Source: Paraglaciecola sp. (GTDB lineage: Bacteria; Pseudomonadota; Gammaproteobacteria; Enterobacterales; Alteromonadaceae). From it: a stretch of 64,000 bases of DNA. Below are positions 28,325 to 40,311 of this stretch, piece after piece; positions within the stretch are counted from its first letter, which is position 1, and every line of letters begins with the position of its first letter. Location of the stretch: assembly GCA_009993955.1 (NCBI GenBank), contig JAACSL010000021.1, positions 1 to 64,000 of the forward strand, in the 5' to 3' direction. The position numbers were made by a program, and so were the translations under genes. The notes beneath the pieces are model-generated. The model searched no databases. It saw nothing but the letters and a program-made list of their open reading frames with translations, and had not been told where the DNA came from.

Positions 28325-28637
28325 TACAAAAGTGATTAAAATGAGCAAGATGGCGTAAATTTTGCTGAACTCGTTATAACAATAAACAAGCAGGATTAAC
28401 AATAATTGTCTTAATTATGTTAATCCCTGAAAAAACAGTATGTTAAAATATCGCTTAGGTAGATAAACAATTCTTAAGACCGATGAGTAACAAATACTTA
28501 TTCAAGAATTGGCAAAACCCTAATAATGGCAGTCTGTTATTTGCAACATTCTCACAATTATTAAATAATTCATGAACTAACGCAGATAAAACGGTAGTTT
28601 ACCTTTGGAACACATCTCAATACGAAAGGAAGTAAAG
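28325..28637. other. AT-rich intergenic region before the OmpA-family gene
   Basis: 313 AT-rich bases. A 9-bp inverted repeat GGATTAACA/TGTTAATCC (28393-28401 and 28418-28426) with a 16-base interior lies about 70 bases after the CheX-like gene. It lacks a T-run and so could be an operator or a stabilising hairpin. The rest is probably the promoter and long leader of the porin gene; no ORF is convincing. Confidence 0.4.
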
Positions 28638-29834
28638 ATGAAAAAATTAACCTTAGCCGCCAGCATCATGGCTATTTTGTCCACTCAGGCTTTTGCCGAA
28701 GCGGGCAAACAGGGCGATGAGTGGTTAGCTGGTTTTGCCGAATATTACTCAACTGACCAGGAAATTGCTGGATTTCCCACTTATGTTAGTGATGCAGTAG
28801 GTTTCGGTGGTGAATTCGGTTTCCGCTTCAAACCTCAGTGGGCCGCTCGTTTAGAGCTATCTAAATTAGATGTTAATGCGGCACCTCTGGGTAGCGACAG
28901 CACCGCATACCGTGTTGGTTTTGATGCCTTATATTTTTTAAAAAATGACCTAATGTATGCCTTTGGTGGTTATAAACACGTAGACATTACCGATAGCGGC
29001 AATATGTTGAACATCGGTCTAGGTAAACATTGGGCACTTAACGATAAATGGCGTTTGATCACTGAAGTGGCTTCTTACTACAACTTAGACAATGGCACGG
29101 TTGATATGGGTGTCAAACTTGGCTTCGGTTACAGCTTTGGTAGCACAACGTCTGAGCCGGTTGCTGCCATGCCAAAAGATAGTGATAGAGACGGTGTCTA
29201 TGACGCACAGGATCAATGTCCAAACACCCCAGTTGGTACAGTAGTTGATGCAACAGGCTGTTCAGTTGATAGCGACAACGATGGCGTTTTAAACGACACG
29301 GATCAATGCCCAAACACCCCAGCTGGCACGCCAGTTGGTGCAAAAGGCTGCCCATTGTCTGAAGATGCCGATGAAGATGGTGTATTGGACAATGTTGACC
29401 AATGTGCAAATACACCTATCACCGACAAAGTAGACGCCGTTGGTTGTAGCATATTTATGGAAGAAGAAGTGGTTCAAAATTTGGTTGTCCCCTTCGCCAA
29501 CAACAGCTCAATCATCAAAGATCCAAATTCAGCTGAGATACAAGAATTTGCTGAATTCATGAAGCGTTTCCCTAGCACAGACACCGTGATTGAAGGTCAT
29601 GCTTCTGCACCTGGTGCTGACAGTTACAACCTGATGCTGTCGCAAAAGCGTGCTGACGCTGTGCGTAAGTTGTTGATTGACAAGTATGGCATCGCTGCTG
29701 AGCGTATCACTGCAGTAGGTTACGGTGAGACTCAATTACTTGACACTGCCAACACACCAGAAGCACATGCTAAAAACCGTCGTTTAACTGCAAAAGTAAC
29801 CGCAAGCAAACGCGTTAAAGTATTAAAGCAATAA
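28638..29834 (+). CDS. OmpA-family outer membrane protein with calcium-binding repeats
   Basis: 398 residues from the ATG at 28638, which follows GGAAG and begins a good signal peptide (cleavage after AFA, residue 20). Residues about 25-170 form a beta-barrel of the small OmpA type with alternating strands (GFGGEFGFRFK, GVKLGFGYSFG). Then come three thrombospondin type 3-like repeats (about 178-265), each with a D-x-D-x-D-G-V motif and a paired cysteine, likely to bind calcium. A C-terminal OmpA peptidoglycan-binding domain (about 280-390) carries VIEGHASAPG and AKNRRL. It anchors the outer membrane to the cell wall. Confidence 0.93.
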   Translation: MKKLTLAASIMAILSTQAFAEAGKQGDEWLAGFAEYYSTDQEIAGFPTYVSDAVGFGGEFGFRFKPQWAARLELSKLDVNAAPLGSDSTAYRVGFDALYFLKNDLMYAFGGYKHVDITDSGNMLNIGLGKHWALNDKWRLITEVASYYNLDNGTVDMGVKLGFGYSFGSTTSEPVAAMPKDSDRDGVYDAQDQCPNTPVGTVVDATGCSVDSDNDGVLNDTDQCPNTPAGTPVGAKGCPLSEDADEDGVLDNVDQCANTPITDKVDAVGCSIFMEEEVVQNLVVPFANNSSIIKDPNSAEIQEFAEFMKRFPSTDTVIEGHASAPGADSYNLMLSQKRADAVRKLLIDKYGIAAERITAVGYGETQLLDTANTPEAHAKNRRLTAKVTASKRVKVLKQ

Positions 29835-29850
29835 GCTGATAAGCTGAAAA

Positions 29851-29884
29851 CAAAAAGGAGATGCATGGCATCTCCTTTTTTTTG
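29851..29884. terminator. bidirectional terminator between the OmpA-family gene and dnaB
   Basis: A-run, GGAGATGC/GCATCTCC stem with a three-base loop, then a run of Ts. The flanking A- and T-runs let it act on both strands. Confidence 0.93.
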
Positions 29885-29936
29885 CTTTTCAATTAGCGCC
29901 TATGCCTAACCCTTTTGCTAGTGTTTCTTCTAGGGC

Positions 29937-31334
29937 CTAGTAATCATCAGCAATCGCAGGCCCTGCGTAGTTATCAAAGCGCGAAAATTGTCCTTGGAAG
30001 GTTAAGCGGGTTGTACCAATAGGGCCATTACGTTGTTTGCCAATAATGATTTCTGCGATGCCTTTGTCAGCACTTTGTTCGTGATAAACCTCATCACGAT
30101 AGATAAACATAATTAAGTCAGCATCCTGCTCAATTGAACCTGATTCACGTAAATCTGAGTTGATAGGGCGTTTATCACTGCGTTGTTCAAGTCCCCGATT
30201 CAGCTGAGATAATGCGACCACGGGCACTTCTAGTTCTTTGGCCAAAGCTTTGAGTGAGCGAGATATCTCGGCGATTTCTAGCGTACGGTTTTCGCTTAAG
30301 CCGGGAACGCGCATCAGTTGTAAGTAGTCAATCATGATGAGGCTGATTCCACCCTTATCTCGCGCCAACTTACGAGCTCGGGTACGGACTTCCATGGGGG
30401 TTAATCCCGACGAATCATCCACAAACAAATTGTCTTTGTCTTTAAGCATGGCCATGGTGTTCGAAATTCTAGCCCAGTCTTCATCATTCAATTGCGCAGT
30501 ACGGATTTTAGTTTGGTCCACACGGCTGAGAGAAGCCAACATCCTCATCATGATCTGTTCAGCGGGCATCTCTAAACTGAATACCAGAACTGGTTTTTCT
30601 TCCAACAACATGGCATTTTCACACAAGTTCATGGCGAAGGTAGTTTTACCCATGGAAGGACGTGCCGCCACAATGATTAGATCTGAGGGCTGCAAGCCGC
30701 TGGTCTTTTTATCAAGATCCGTGTAACCCGTCGACACGCCAGTGACTTCTTTATTACTTTTGACCAAAAACTCTAGACGATCGATAGTCTTGGTGAGTAC
30801 CGCTTCAATATTTTTAGGGCCTTCATCTTTACCGGTGCGTTTTTCAGCAATTTCAAAGACTTTACTTTCTGCCATGTCCAGAATTTCACCGCTATTGCGG
30901 CCTTCTGGATTGTATCCCGCATCAGCAATTTCATGGGCTACCCCAATTAATTCCCGGGTTACCGCGCGCTCTTTAATAATTTGAGCGTATGCTGTCACGT
31001 TGGCTGCACTAGGTGTATTGCGGGCCAATTCGCCGAGGTAAGCAAAACCACCCGCATCTTCAAGCTCGTTTATGCCGTCTAAATCTTCAGAAACGGTAAT
31101 TAAGTCAATGGGTTGGTTTTTATTAAGTAAACGTACAATGGCGCGAAAGATAATTTGATGAGAGCGGTTATAAAAGTCACTGTCGACCACAAGTTCAGCC
31201 ACTTTATCCCAAGAATCCGGGGCAATTAACATACTGCCCAATACTGATTGTTCAGCTTCGATAGAGTGGGGTGGGATCTTAAGTCGTTCGACTTTTGAGT
31301 CCGAAGGTGGTTTAGAAATTCCTTTGACAGCCAT
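29937..31334 (-). CDS. dnaB: replicative DNA helicase DnaB
   Basis: 465 residues from the ATG at 31334; an in-frame TTG 12 bases earlier is less likely. DnaB is the hexameric 5'-3' fork helicase. The N-terminal collar domain begins PPHSIEAEQSVLGSML; the RecA-like motor has Walker A ARPSMGKT (about 231-238), Walker B LIMIDYLQLM and the arginine finger region GSIEQDADLIMFIYRDEVY. No intein is present. It follows recQ on the same strand after 89 bases. Confidence 0.97.
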   Translation of the reverse strand: MAVKGISKPPSDSKVERLKIPPHSIEAEQSVLGSMLIAPDSWDKVAELVVDSDFYNRSHQIIFRAIVRLLNKNQPIDLITVSEDLDGINELEDAGGFAYLGELARNTPSAANVTAYAQIIKERAVTRELIGVAHEIADAGYNPEGRNSGEILDMAESKVFEIAEKRTGKDEGPKNIEAVLTKTIDRLEFLVKSNKEVTGVSTGYTDLDKKTSGLQPSDLIIVAARPSMGKTTFAMNLCENAMLLEEKPVLVFSLEMPAEQIMMRMLASLSRVDQTKIRTAQLNDEDWARISNTMAMLKDKDNLFVDDSSGLTPMEVRTRARKLARDKGGISLIMIDYLQLMRVPGLSENRTLEIAEISRSLKALAKELEVPVVALSQLNRGLEQRSDKRPINSDLRESGSIEQDADLIMFIYRDEVYHEQSADKGIAEIIIGKQRNGPIGTTRLTFQGQFSRFDNYAGPAIADDY

Positions 31335-31423
31335 GGATTTAATCAACTCAAATGTGGCCGCTTAGTATGCGATATTTCTAGGAAAATGAAAAGCTGCCCT
31401 AACACGCCCAGTCACACGTTTTA

Positions 31424-33265
31424 TCAGCTTACATGTTGACTAATGAGGGATATAAAACGCGTGCCATAACGCTCTAGCTTGGTTTGTCCGACACCACTGA
31501 CCGCAAGAAATTCTGCGCTAGAGCTTGGTAACAGTCTGGCCATGTCGGCCAAGCTGGCATCACTGAAAACCACAAAGGGTGGCACCCCGTCATCTTCGGC
31601 GATACTTTTGCGCAAGTGTTTTAGTTTGGCAAACAGCGCCTTGTCGTAGTCCTTACTGTCACTGCGTTTTTTATTGCCAAGATCCAAACTCAAACGAGGC
31701 ACAGCCAAAGCAACATGCTGTTGCTGACTCAAAACCGGACGAGCTGCTTCAGTTAGTTTGAGTGCGCCGTGCTGGGTGATATCCACACGTAATAAACCCC
31801 TATGAATCAATTGATTGATGATGTTGTACCAATACGCATCGCTTTGATCTTTGCCGATGCCAAAGGTGCTTAAACTATCATGCTGCTGCTCTACTATCCG
31901 TTTCAGTTGCTTACCACGTAGCACATCAATGAGGTACTGGCTGGCAACTTGCTGATTCAGTCGGTAAACGCATGACAACACTTTTTGCGCATCAACCGTG
32001 CCATCATAAGCCTTAGGCGGATCGAGACAGATGTCACAGTTTTGGCACTGACCGGCAGAATATTCAGCAAAGTAATTAAGCAATATTTGGCGCCGACATG
32101 TTTGCGCTTCACCAAAGGCCTCCATGGCTGAAAACTTTTGCAGTTCCACTTCGTTACGGCTGTTGTTATCACCGTTGGCAATCCATTGACGAATGCGCTC
32201 TACATCTTTGGGATCGTACAGCAACAATGCCTCAGCAGGCATGCCATCACGCCCTGCACGGCCGATTTCTTGATAGTACGATTCAATGCTACGAGGCAAA
32301 TCAAAGTGCACCACAAAGCGGACGTTAGATTTATTGATGCCCATACCAAACGCGACGGTAGCGACAATAATGTCTAACTTATCCTCGATAAAATCCCGTT
32401 GTATTTTGTCACGGATGCCAGCCTCTAAGCCCGCATGATAACCAGCACATTTAATCCCTTGGCGCGCTAGAGCAATACTTAAGTCATCAACTTTTTTGCG
32501 GCTATTGCAATAGATAATGCCGCTCCCTTCTTGCTGTTTAACATAGTGCAGCACCTGATCGGTGGCCTTATATTTGGTCACTTGGTTATAGCGAATATTG
32601 GGGCGGTCGAAACTACCTTTATAGATAAAAGGCTGTTGTAAGTTTAGTTGTTGGGTGATGTCAGCACGGGTAGCTAAGTCAGCTGTAGCGGTTAAACCCA
32701 ACATGGGGACATGGGGAAACTGGCTTTTCAACTGTCCTAGTAATCGATAATCAGGGCGAAAATCATGGCCCCAGTGTGAAACACAGTGCGCTTCGTCAAT
32801 GGCAAACAAACTGATATTTAAACCGTGTAAACGCTCAATAAAATCTGCTTTCATTAACCGTTCTGGCGCTACATAAATGAGTTTGTAACGACCATCTTGC
32901 ATGCCGCTGAGCACATTTAATAAGTCAGGGGCAGCAAGATTTGAATTAATGTAGGCGGCCGCAACACCATAAGCTTGCAAACCATCCACTTGGTCTTTCA
33001 TCAATGAGATAAGCGGTGATACCACAATACAAATACCCGGCAACTGTAAAGCGGGTACCTGATAACACAATGACTTGCCACCACCTGTTGGCATTAACAC
33101 CAAACTATCACGCCCCGTCAGTACCTGCTCAATGACCTCGGCTTGGCCGGGACGAAATTCTGGGTAACCAAAAGTTTGACTTAATATCTGTTTTGCTTGA
33201 TGCAAACCCGCATTGTCATCCGATTGTTCAAAAGAGGGCGGCCGTGGTGTTGCTTGAAAAGTCAA
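31424..33265 (-). CDS. recQ: ATP-dependent DNA helicase RecQ
   Basis: 613 residues from a TTG start at 33265; no in-frame ATG exists before conserved sequence, and GAG lies seven bases upstream. Helicase motifs are Walker [10 protein letters not shown] (about 59-67) and DEAH in [18 protein letters not shown] (about 154-171), plus GRAGRDG. A zinc-binding domain carries [10 protein letters not shown]...CQNCDIC (about 388-411), followed by a winged helix and a C-terminal HRDC domain (about 535-610). RecQ unwinds recombination intermediates with 3'-5' polarity. The order relative to a YigI-like thioesterase recalls the recQ neighbourhood of E. coli. Confidence 0.95.
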   Translation of the reverse strand: MTFQATPRPPSFEQSDDNAGLHQAKQILSQTFGYPEFRPGQAEVIEQVLTGRDSLVLMPTGGGKSLCYQVPALQLPGICIVVSPLISLMKDQVDGLQAYGVAAAYINSNLAAPDLLNVLSGMQDGRYKLIYVAPERLMKADFIERLHGLNISLFAIDEAHCVSHWGHDFRPDYRLLGQLKSQFPHVPMLGLTATADLATRADITQQLNLQQPFIYKGSFDRPNIRYNQVTKYKATDQVLHYVKQQEGSGIIYCNSRKKVDDLSIALARQGIKCAGYHAGLEAGIRDKIQRDFIEDKLDIIVATVAFGMGINKSNVRFVVHFDLPRSIESYYQEIGRAGRDGMPAEALLLYDPKDVERIRQWIANGDNNSRNEVELQKFSAMEAFGEAQTCRRQILLNYFAEYSAGQCQNCDICLDPPKAYDGTVDAQKVLSCVYRLNQQVASQYLIDVLRGKQLKRIVEQQHDSLSTFGIGKDQSDAYWYNIINQLIHRGLLRVDITQHGALKLTEAARPVLSQQQHVALAVPRLSLDLGNKKRSDSKDYDKALFAKLKHLRKSIAEDDGVPPFVVFSDASLADMARLLPSSSAEFLAVSGVGQTKLERYGTRFISLISQHVS

Positions 33266-33384
33266 AATTGTCTCAACATGATGAAAAGTTGGGCAAGTTT
33301 ACTGGTTTTTACGCCTGGCATCACTTGCTTGCGACGTAAAAATTCGTCACATTGCTGGTTCTTTACTATTTGTGGGCCCTCATC

Positions 33385-33840
33385 GTGACACCTATTCAAT
33401 TGCAGCAGTTTATCATTGAGTTTTTTAACCATCACATGCCGTTCAATAATTTGCTTGGTTTGAGAGCTTCATACACGGAAAATTTGGACGCTGAAATTCG
33501 CCTCAGTTGGCAAGACAACTTAATGGGCAACCCTGTGCATAAAATTCTGCATGGTGGTGTCACAGCAGCCGTTTTAGATACAGTAGGCAGTATCGCCGCG
33601 TTGCTGGCTGGCACCGTGCACTTAGATAGTATTGAAGCCGTAAAGGAATATTACGATCAGCTAGCCAATGGTGGCACCTTAGATATGCGTGTTGACTATT
33701 TACGACCTGGTCGTGGCGCGGAGTTTATCGCCAGTGCTAAGGTAATCCGCCGCGGCAAAAAAGTGGCGGTATGTCGCATGGATTTGCATAACGATAGCGG
33801 TTTACATATCGCCACCGGCACAGCCACCTACATGAGCTAA
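33385..33840 (+). CDS. hotdog-fold thioesterase (YigI/PaaI-like)
   Basis: 151 residues if translation starts at the GTG at 33385 (product begins MTPIQLQQF), close to the 155 residues of E. coli YigI; a TTG at 33352 would add 11 residues. The hotdog motif KILHGGVTAAVLDTVGSIAAL (about 49-69) and LDMRVDYLRPGRGAEF (about 94-109) are those of acyl-CoA thioesterases. The substrate is unknown, although YigI-type enzymes prefer medium or long acyl-CoAs. It is divergent from recQ. Confidence 0.82.
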   Translation: MTPIQLQQFIIEFFNHHMPFNNLLGLRASYTENLDAEIRLSWQDNLMGNPVHKILHGGVTAAVLDTVGSIAALLAGTVHLDSIEAVKEYYDQLANGGTLDMRVDYLRPGRGAEFIASAKVIRRGKKVAVCRMDLHNDSGLHIATGTATYMS

Positions 33841-34052
33841 GCGTGTAGAAGAGCACCCTTGGTTTTCGCATGGCGTGAGGCAACATGGTTTTGGCTGGTC
33901 ACGTTCTACAATCAAAATGTGCGTTTGGAATAATTTATTTTTAATTCGCTACACCGGCGCGATGAAGTATATTGACCTAAACAGTGCTTTGGCTCAGTAT
34001 GACAGGGGCTAAATAATAATAATAATTTTCGGAAACTACTCAGGAACTCGCT

Positions 34053-35426
34053 ATGGACGCCTATTCAATCATCCCACCCATCGTTGCCATTTTGGTCGTT
34101 TTCTGGAAAAAAGAAGTCACCCTAGCGTTATTACTCGCCATCCTCAGTGCGGAATTTATTATTCTGTTTTCTGCACCTGAAAGCTCTGTGTGGATGGCAC
34201 CGATTAATACCATCGAACAGATTGTCACTATCATCAGTGATCCGGGCAATGCCAGAGTCTTGTTGTTCAGCTTATTAGTCGGCGCCCTGCTAGCTTTTAT
34301 TCGCGATTCTGGTGGGGTAGCGGCAACCGTTAACTGGTTAGTGCGTCTTGGCGTAGCCAAAAGTAAACGACAAGTGGGTAGCTTGACCATGTTTACTGGC
34401 ATCGCCGTGTTTATCGAATCCAATTTAAGTGTGTTAACGGCTGGCATTCTGGCACGTGGTTTATTCGACAAATATAAAATGAGTCGTGCACGTTTGGCAT
34501 ATATCATCGACAGCACAAGTGCCCCCGTCTGTATTCTCATCATGCTGAACGGCTGGGGCGCCTTAGTGCTGGGATTACTAGGTAATTATCAATTAGACCA
34601 ATCTGCGGTGAGTATTCTAGTGGGCACCTTACCACTAAATTTTTATGCCTTGTTTACCTTGGGCATTGTGGCTTACACCATCGCCAAAGATAAAGTGCAT
34701 GGTCCCATGCGTAAAGCCGATGAACAATGTGAAACCTCAGCACAAGAACTGGAAAGTGCAGCCCCCACCAAAGCACGATTCATGCTGCTACCTCTGGCCG
34801 TCATGATCTTTGGCATGGTGGCCTTTATGTTATGGACAGGGCAGGGCAACTTAATTGAAGGCAGTGGCACGAAGTCAGTGTTGTATTCAACGTTTTTAGC
34901 TTGTGTGGTGGCCTATCTTCTGCTGGTTGGTTATAAACGTTTCAGCCATCAAGAAACCGTTGCGTTGGGCTTCAGAGGCATTGGCGAACTGTTACCTGTC
35001 GTCACTATCGTATTGTTATCCCTTACTCTGGGTAGCAGCCTAAAAACCTTGGGTACTGGCGTATTTGTCGCTGGTCTTGTGGGTGACTATTTGCCCTTAG
35101 TCTTAGTGGCGCCGATGTTATTTATTGCGGGCAGTATTATGTCGTTTACAACAGGTACTTCGTGGGGCACCTTTGCTATTTTGATCCCCATAGGGGTGCC
35201 ACTCATTCAAACCCTAGGCCTACCGCCTTCTTTGGTGATTGCCGCTATTTTGGGCGGGGGTGTATTTGGTGACCACTGTTCGCCAATTTCCGATACCACA
35301 GCGATCTCATCCATCGCTGCTGGTTGCGATATCTTAACCCACGTTAAAACACAAATGCCCTATGCCTTAGTGGCAGGAGCGATGAGTATCGTGTCGTATA
35401 TCATTGCTAGTGTTGTCATGATCTAA
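34053..35426 (+). CDS. NhaC-family Na+/H+ antiporter
   Basis: 457 residues with about 11-12 hydrophobic helices and NhaC-family signatures: RDSGGVAATVNWLV (about 88-101), a conserved GCxxD-like polar loop late in the protein, and FTTGTSWGTFAILIP (about 368-382), followed by GGGVFGDHCSPISDTT (about 405-420). It should export Na+ in exchange for protons. It stands 87 bases before the sodium:solute symporter gene of the muramic-acid locus, with a palindrome between them, so it may be an ordinary housekeeping neighbour or part of the locus that recycles the Na+ carried in by the symporter. Confidence 0.88.
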   Translation: MDAYSIIPPIVAILVVFWKKEVTLALLLAILSAEFIILFSAPESSVWMAPINTIEQIVTIISDPGNARVLLFSLLVGALLAFIRDSGGVAATVNWLVRLGVAKSKRQVGSLTMFTGIAVFIESNLSVLTAGILARGLFDKYKMSRARLAYIIDSTSAPVCILIMLNGWGALVLGLLGNYQLDQSAVSILVGTLPLNFYALFTLGIVAYTIAKDKVHGPMRKADEQCETSAQELESAAPTKARFMLLPLAVMIFGMVAFMLWTGQGNLIEGSGTKSVLYSTFLACVVAYLLLVGYKRFSHQETVALGFRGIGELLPVVTIVLLSLTLGSSLKTLGTGVFVAGLVGDYLPLVLVAPMLFIAGSIMSFTTGTSWGTFAILIPIGVPLIQTLGLPPSLVIAAILGGGVFGDHCSPISDTTAISSIAAGCDILTHVKTQMPYALVAGAMSIVSYIIASVVMI

Positions 35427-35490
35427 TACGAATTTAACGGTAAGTAACAGCGAATCTGTCATTTATTATTTCAGTATATACAATTCGTTT

Positions 35491-35505
35491 AGAATAATAT
35501 ATTCT
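35491..35505. promoter_or_regulatory. candidate operator before symporter-murQ-namZ
   Basis: AGAATA-ATA-TATTCT, a perfect 6-bp inverted repeat, nine bases before the GTG of the symporter gene. Similar AGAATAAT palindromes lie between the TonB receptor and amidase genes, so an RpiR/MurR-type repressor could bind here. Inference from shared sequence. Confidence 0.45.
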
Positions 35506-35513
35506 GAGAAACC

Positions 35514-38076
<2,563 letters not shown>

Positions 38077-38077
<1 letters not shown>

Positions 38078-39270
38078 TGACTCAAAGGATTCACCGCCAC
38101 GTTGCACTGTTTGTGCTTTTGCTGCTCAGTGGTTTAAGTGCCTGCAGCAGTCGTTACACTCAAGCGCCACCTATCATTGTCGCTGCTGAACGTGCGGCCT
38201 TGTATTTACCCTCTCTGCGCAATCAACGTGTTGCCCTCGTAGTTAATCAAAGCTCCATGGTGAAACAACAACATCTTGTTGATTACTTACTCGAACAAGA
38301 GGTCAACATCACAAGAATTTTCGCCCCTGAACATGGTTTTAGAGGAGATCATGATGCTGGAGCAGTGGTGGCAAGCAGCATCGACCATCGCACTGGCATT
38401 CCTATAAGTTCAATCTACGGGAAAAACAAAAAGCCACCCGCCGAGCAGCTGGCCGATGTAGATGTGATTGTATTTGATATTCAGGATGTAGGAGCGAGGT
38501 TCTACACCTATATCTCTTCATTACATTACATGATGGAAGCCGCCGCTGAGTCGGGGCTTGGTTTTTTGGTGTTAGATAGACCAAATCCCAATGGCCGTTA
38601 TGTATCAGGCCCTATTCGCGAAGCCGCCTTTCAATCTTTTGTTGGTCTCGACCCCTTGCCGGTTTTACACGGTATGACCGTGGCAGAATTGGCGCGAATG
38701 ATAAAAGGTGAACAATGGATTGCTCAGGCAGAAAGACTGCAGTTACTCACCATTCCCGTGGCTAATTATCGACGAGATATGCCCTATCGCCTGCCGATTG
38801 CGCCAAGCCCGAATCTGCCTAATGCACAAGCCATTCAACTTTATCCGTCCTTATGTTTTTTTGAGGCCACACCCATGAGTGTGGGTCGTGGTACCGACTT
38901 TCCGTTTCAGGTCATCGGTCATGGCACAGTGAAACTCGGCGAGTTTGCTTTTACGCCTGTTTCGATGCCGGGAAGCGCGCTGCACCCTAAGCTTGAAGAC
39001 GTGCCCCTATTAGGCAGAGACTTGCGGCAAAGTGTGATACACGGCTTAGATCTCAGCTTATTGGTGGAGGCTTATCAGGCCTTTTCGACACAAAACAAAG
39101 TGTTTTTTGAACGCGCCGATTTCATGGACAAATTAGCGGGTACCGACAAATTGCGTTTAGCCATTGAGGCAGGGCAAACGGCGATGCAAATTGAGCAAAG
39201 TTGGCAGCCTGAGCTGATAGCGTTCAGAGCACAGCGCCGCCCGTATTTGTTATACCCTGATTATGACTGA
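38077..39270 (+). CDS. namZ: NamZ-type exo-beta-N-acetylmuramidase (DUF1343) lipoprotein
   Basis: 397 residues. A lipoprotein signal ends in LSAC with Cys23 as the lipid anchor. The DUF1343 domain fills the rest: NQRVALVVNQSS, FAPEHGFRGDHDAG (about 88-101), SIYGKNKKP, DVIVFDIQDVGARFYTYISS (about 129-148), LDRPNPNGR and the SVGRGTDFPFQVIG stretch (about 267-280). The Bacillus member NamZ removes MurNAc from the non-reducing ends of peptidoglycan chains. This version should act outside the cytoplasm. Start and murQ stop overlap as TGATG; its end overlaps the convergent regulator gene by 10 bases. Confidence 0.9.
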
Positions 39271-40109
39271 CGGCGAAACTCGCGAACAATCGTATTGGTT
39301 TTTTCCAAAAGTTGCCGCCCCTGTCGTGATGACTGAGTAATGGCAATAAACAGGATATCGATGACAAATTCCTGCGCGGTTCTGGCCAATATCGAGCTCA
39401 AACGCGCAGAGGCTTCATCCGCCACTGAATACAAACACACATCAGCCATATCTGCGACAGGATTACTGCCATAACGCGTCAAGGAAATAACCGCGCAATT
39501 GTTACGTTTGGCCTGAGTGACGACATTGACAATTTCTTTAGTACTCCCAGATTCACTGATGGCAAACACCAAGTCGTTGTCTGCCAAGGTAGCAGCAAAG
39601 GCCAATTGCGCGTGGGTATCGGGCTCTTCAAGAGCCAACATGCCCAATTTTTGCAGCTTGTAAGAAAAATCTTTGCCGACAAGGGCCGATCCACCTAAAC
39701 CACAGATCAGAATGCGCTTCGCCGACTTCAGCCGCTCTACAGCAGCCAGAAGCGCCTTTTCGTCATTCAGTTTTTGCGTTTCATTTAATACCGCGACTTT
39801 ACTGCTGAGCAGCTTGTCTGACATCTGTTTAAAACTGTCAGTCATGGTGATTTTACCGTGGAGATTGGTATTCACCGCGGAATGATTGAGGGCATCGATA
39901 ATGCCCAGCTTAAAGGCGGGATAACCTTTGTACCCCAGCTTTTGCGCAAACTTCACCACACTGGATTGACTGACACCCACTACATTCGCCAGCTCTTGAG
40001 AAGAGAGTTCACGGATTGCATTTGAAGACTCAAGGGCAAATTTGGCTAATTTCAGTTCACTGCTCGACAGTGATTCTCTGATGGCTTTTATTTTTGAGAA
40101 TGTTGACAT
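39261..40109 (-). CDS. murR: RpiR-family regulator, probable MurR
   Basis: 282 residues. An N-terminal HTH_6 domain (about 1-76) contains SSQELANVVGVSQSSVVKFAQKLGYKGYPAFK, and a C-terminal SIS sugar-phosphate-binding domain (about 125-255) contains ILICGLGGSALVGKDF and FAISESGSTKEIVNVV. RpiR-type MurR proteins repress MurNAc genes and are relieved by MurNAc 6-phosphate. It is convergent with and overlaps namZ. AT-rich inverted repeats upstream of its start suggest autoregulation. The specific name rests on gene context. Confidence 0.85.
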   Translation of the reverse strand: MSTFSKIKAIRESLSSSELKLAKFALESSNAIRELSSQELANVVGVSQSSVVKFAQKLGYKGYPAFKLGIIDALNHSAVNTNLHGKITMTDSFKQMSDKLLSSKVAVLNETQKLNDEKALLAAVERLKSAKRILICGLGGSALVGKDFSYKLQKLGMLALEEPDTHAQLAFAATLADNDLVFAISESGSTKEIVNVVTQAKRNNCAVISLTRYGSNPVADMADVCLYSVADEASARLSSILARTAQEFVIDILFIAITQSSRQGRQLLEKTNTIVREFRRQS

Positions 40110-40311
40110 GCATTAATTCTGTAATAATTTATTATTGATAATTTACCTCATTATTATCATTGCGACCACATTTAATAGCGTGGCTCATCTGGCTTTAAAT
40201 AGGGCTTAACGAATAAACTTAACTTTATAAAAAAACAAAATCTATCCTCAGAATTTAAAAATTAGAATTAAATAATTCACATGAATACGGTGATTATTCT
40301 TCTCGCTAACT
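40110..40311. other. murR upstream region with several inverted repeats
   Basis: 202 AT-rich bases upstream of the regulator gene and after the NagZ-type gene. Inverted repeats: TGATAAT/ATTATCA (40136-40142, 40153-40159), GAATTA-AA-TAATTC (40265-40278) and GAATA-n7-TATTC (40283-40299), the last including AGAATAAT on the minus strand. These are candidate MurR sites; the AT-richness of the region makes chance palindromes more likely, so confidence is limited. Confidence 0.4.

Noticed and set aside
34061-34543. 160-residue minus-strand ORF
   Set aside because: Antisense shadow of the NhaC-type gene.
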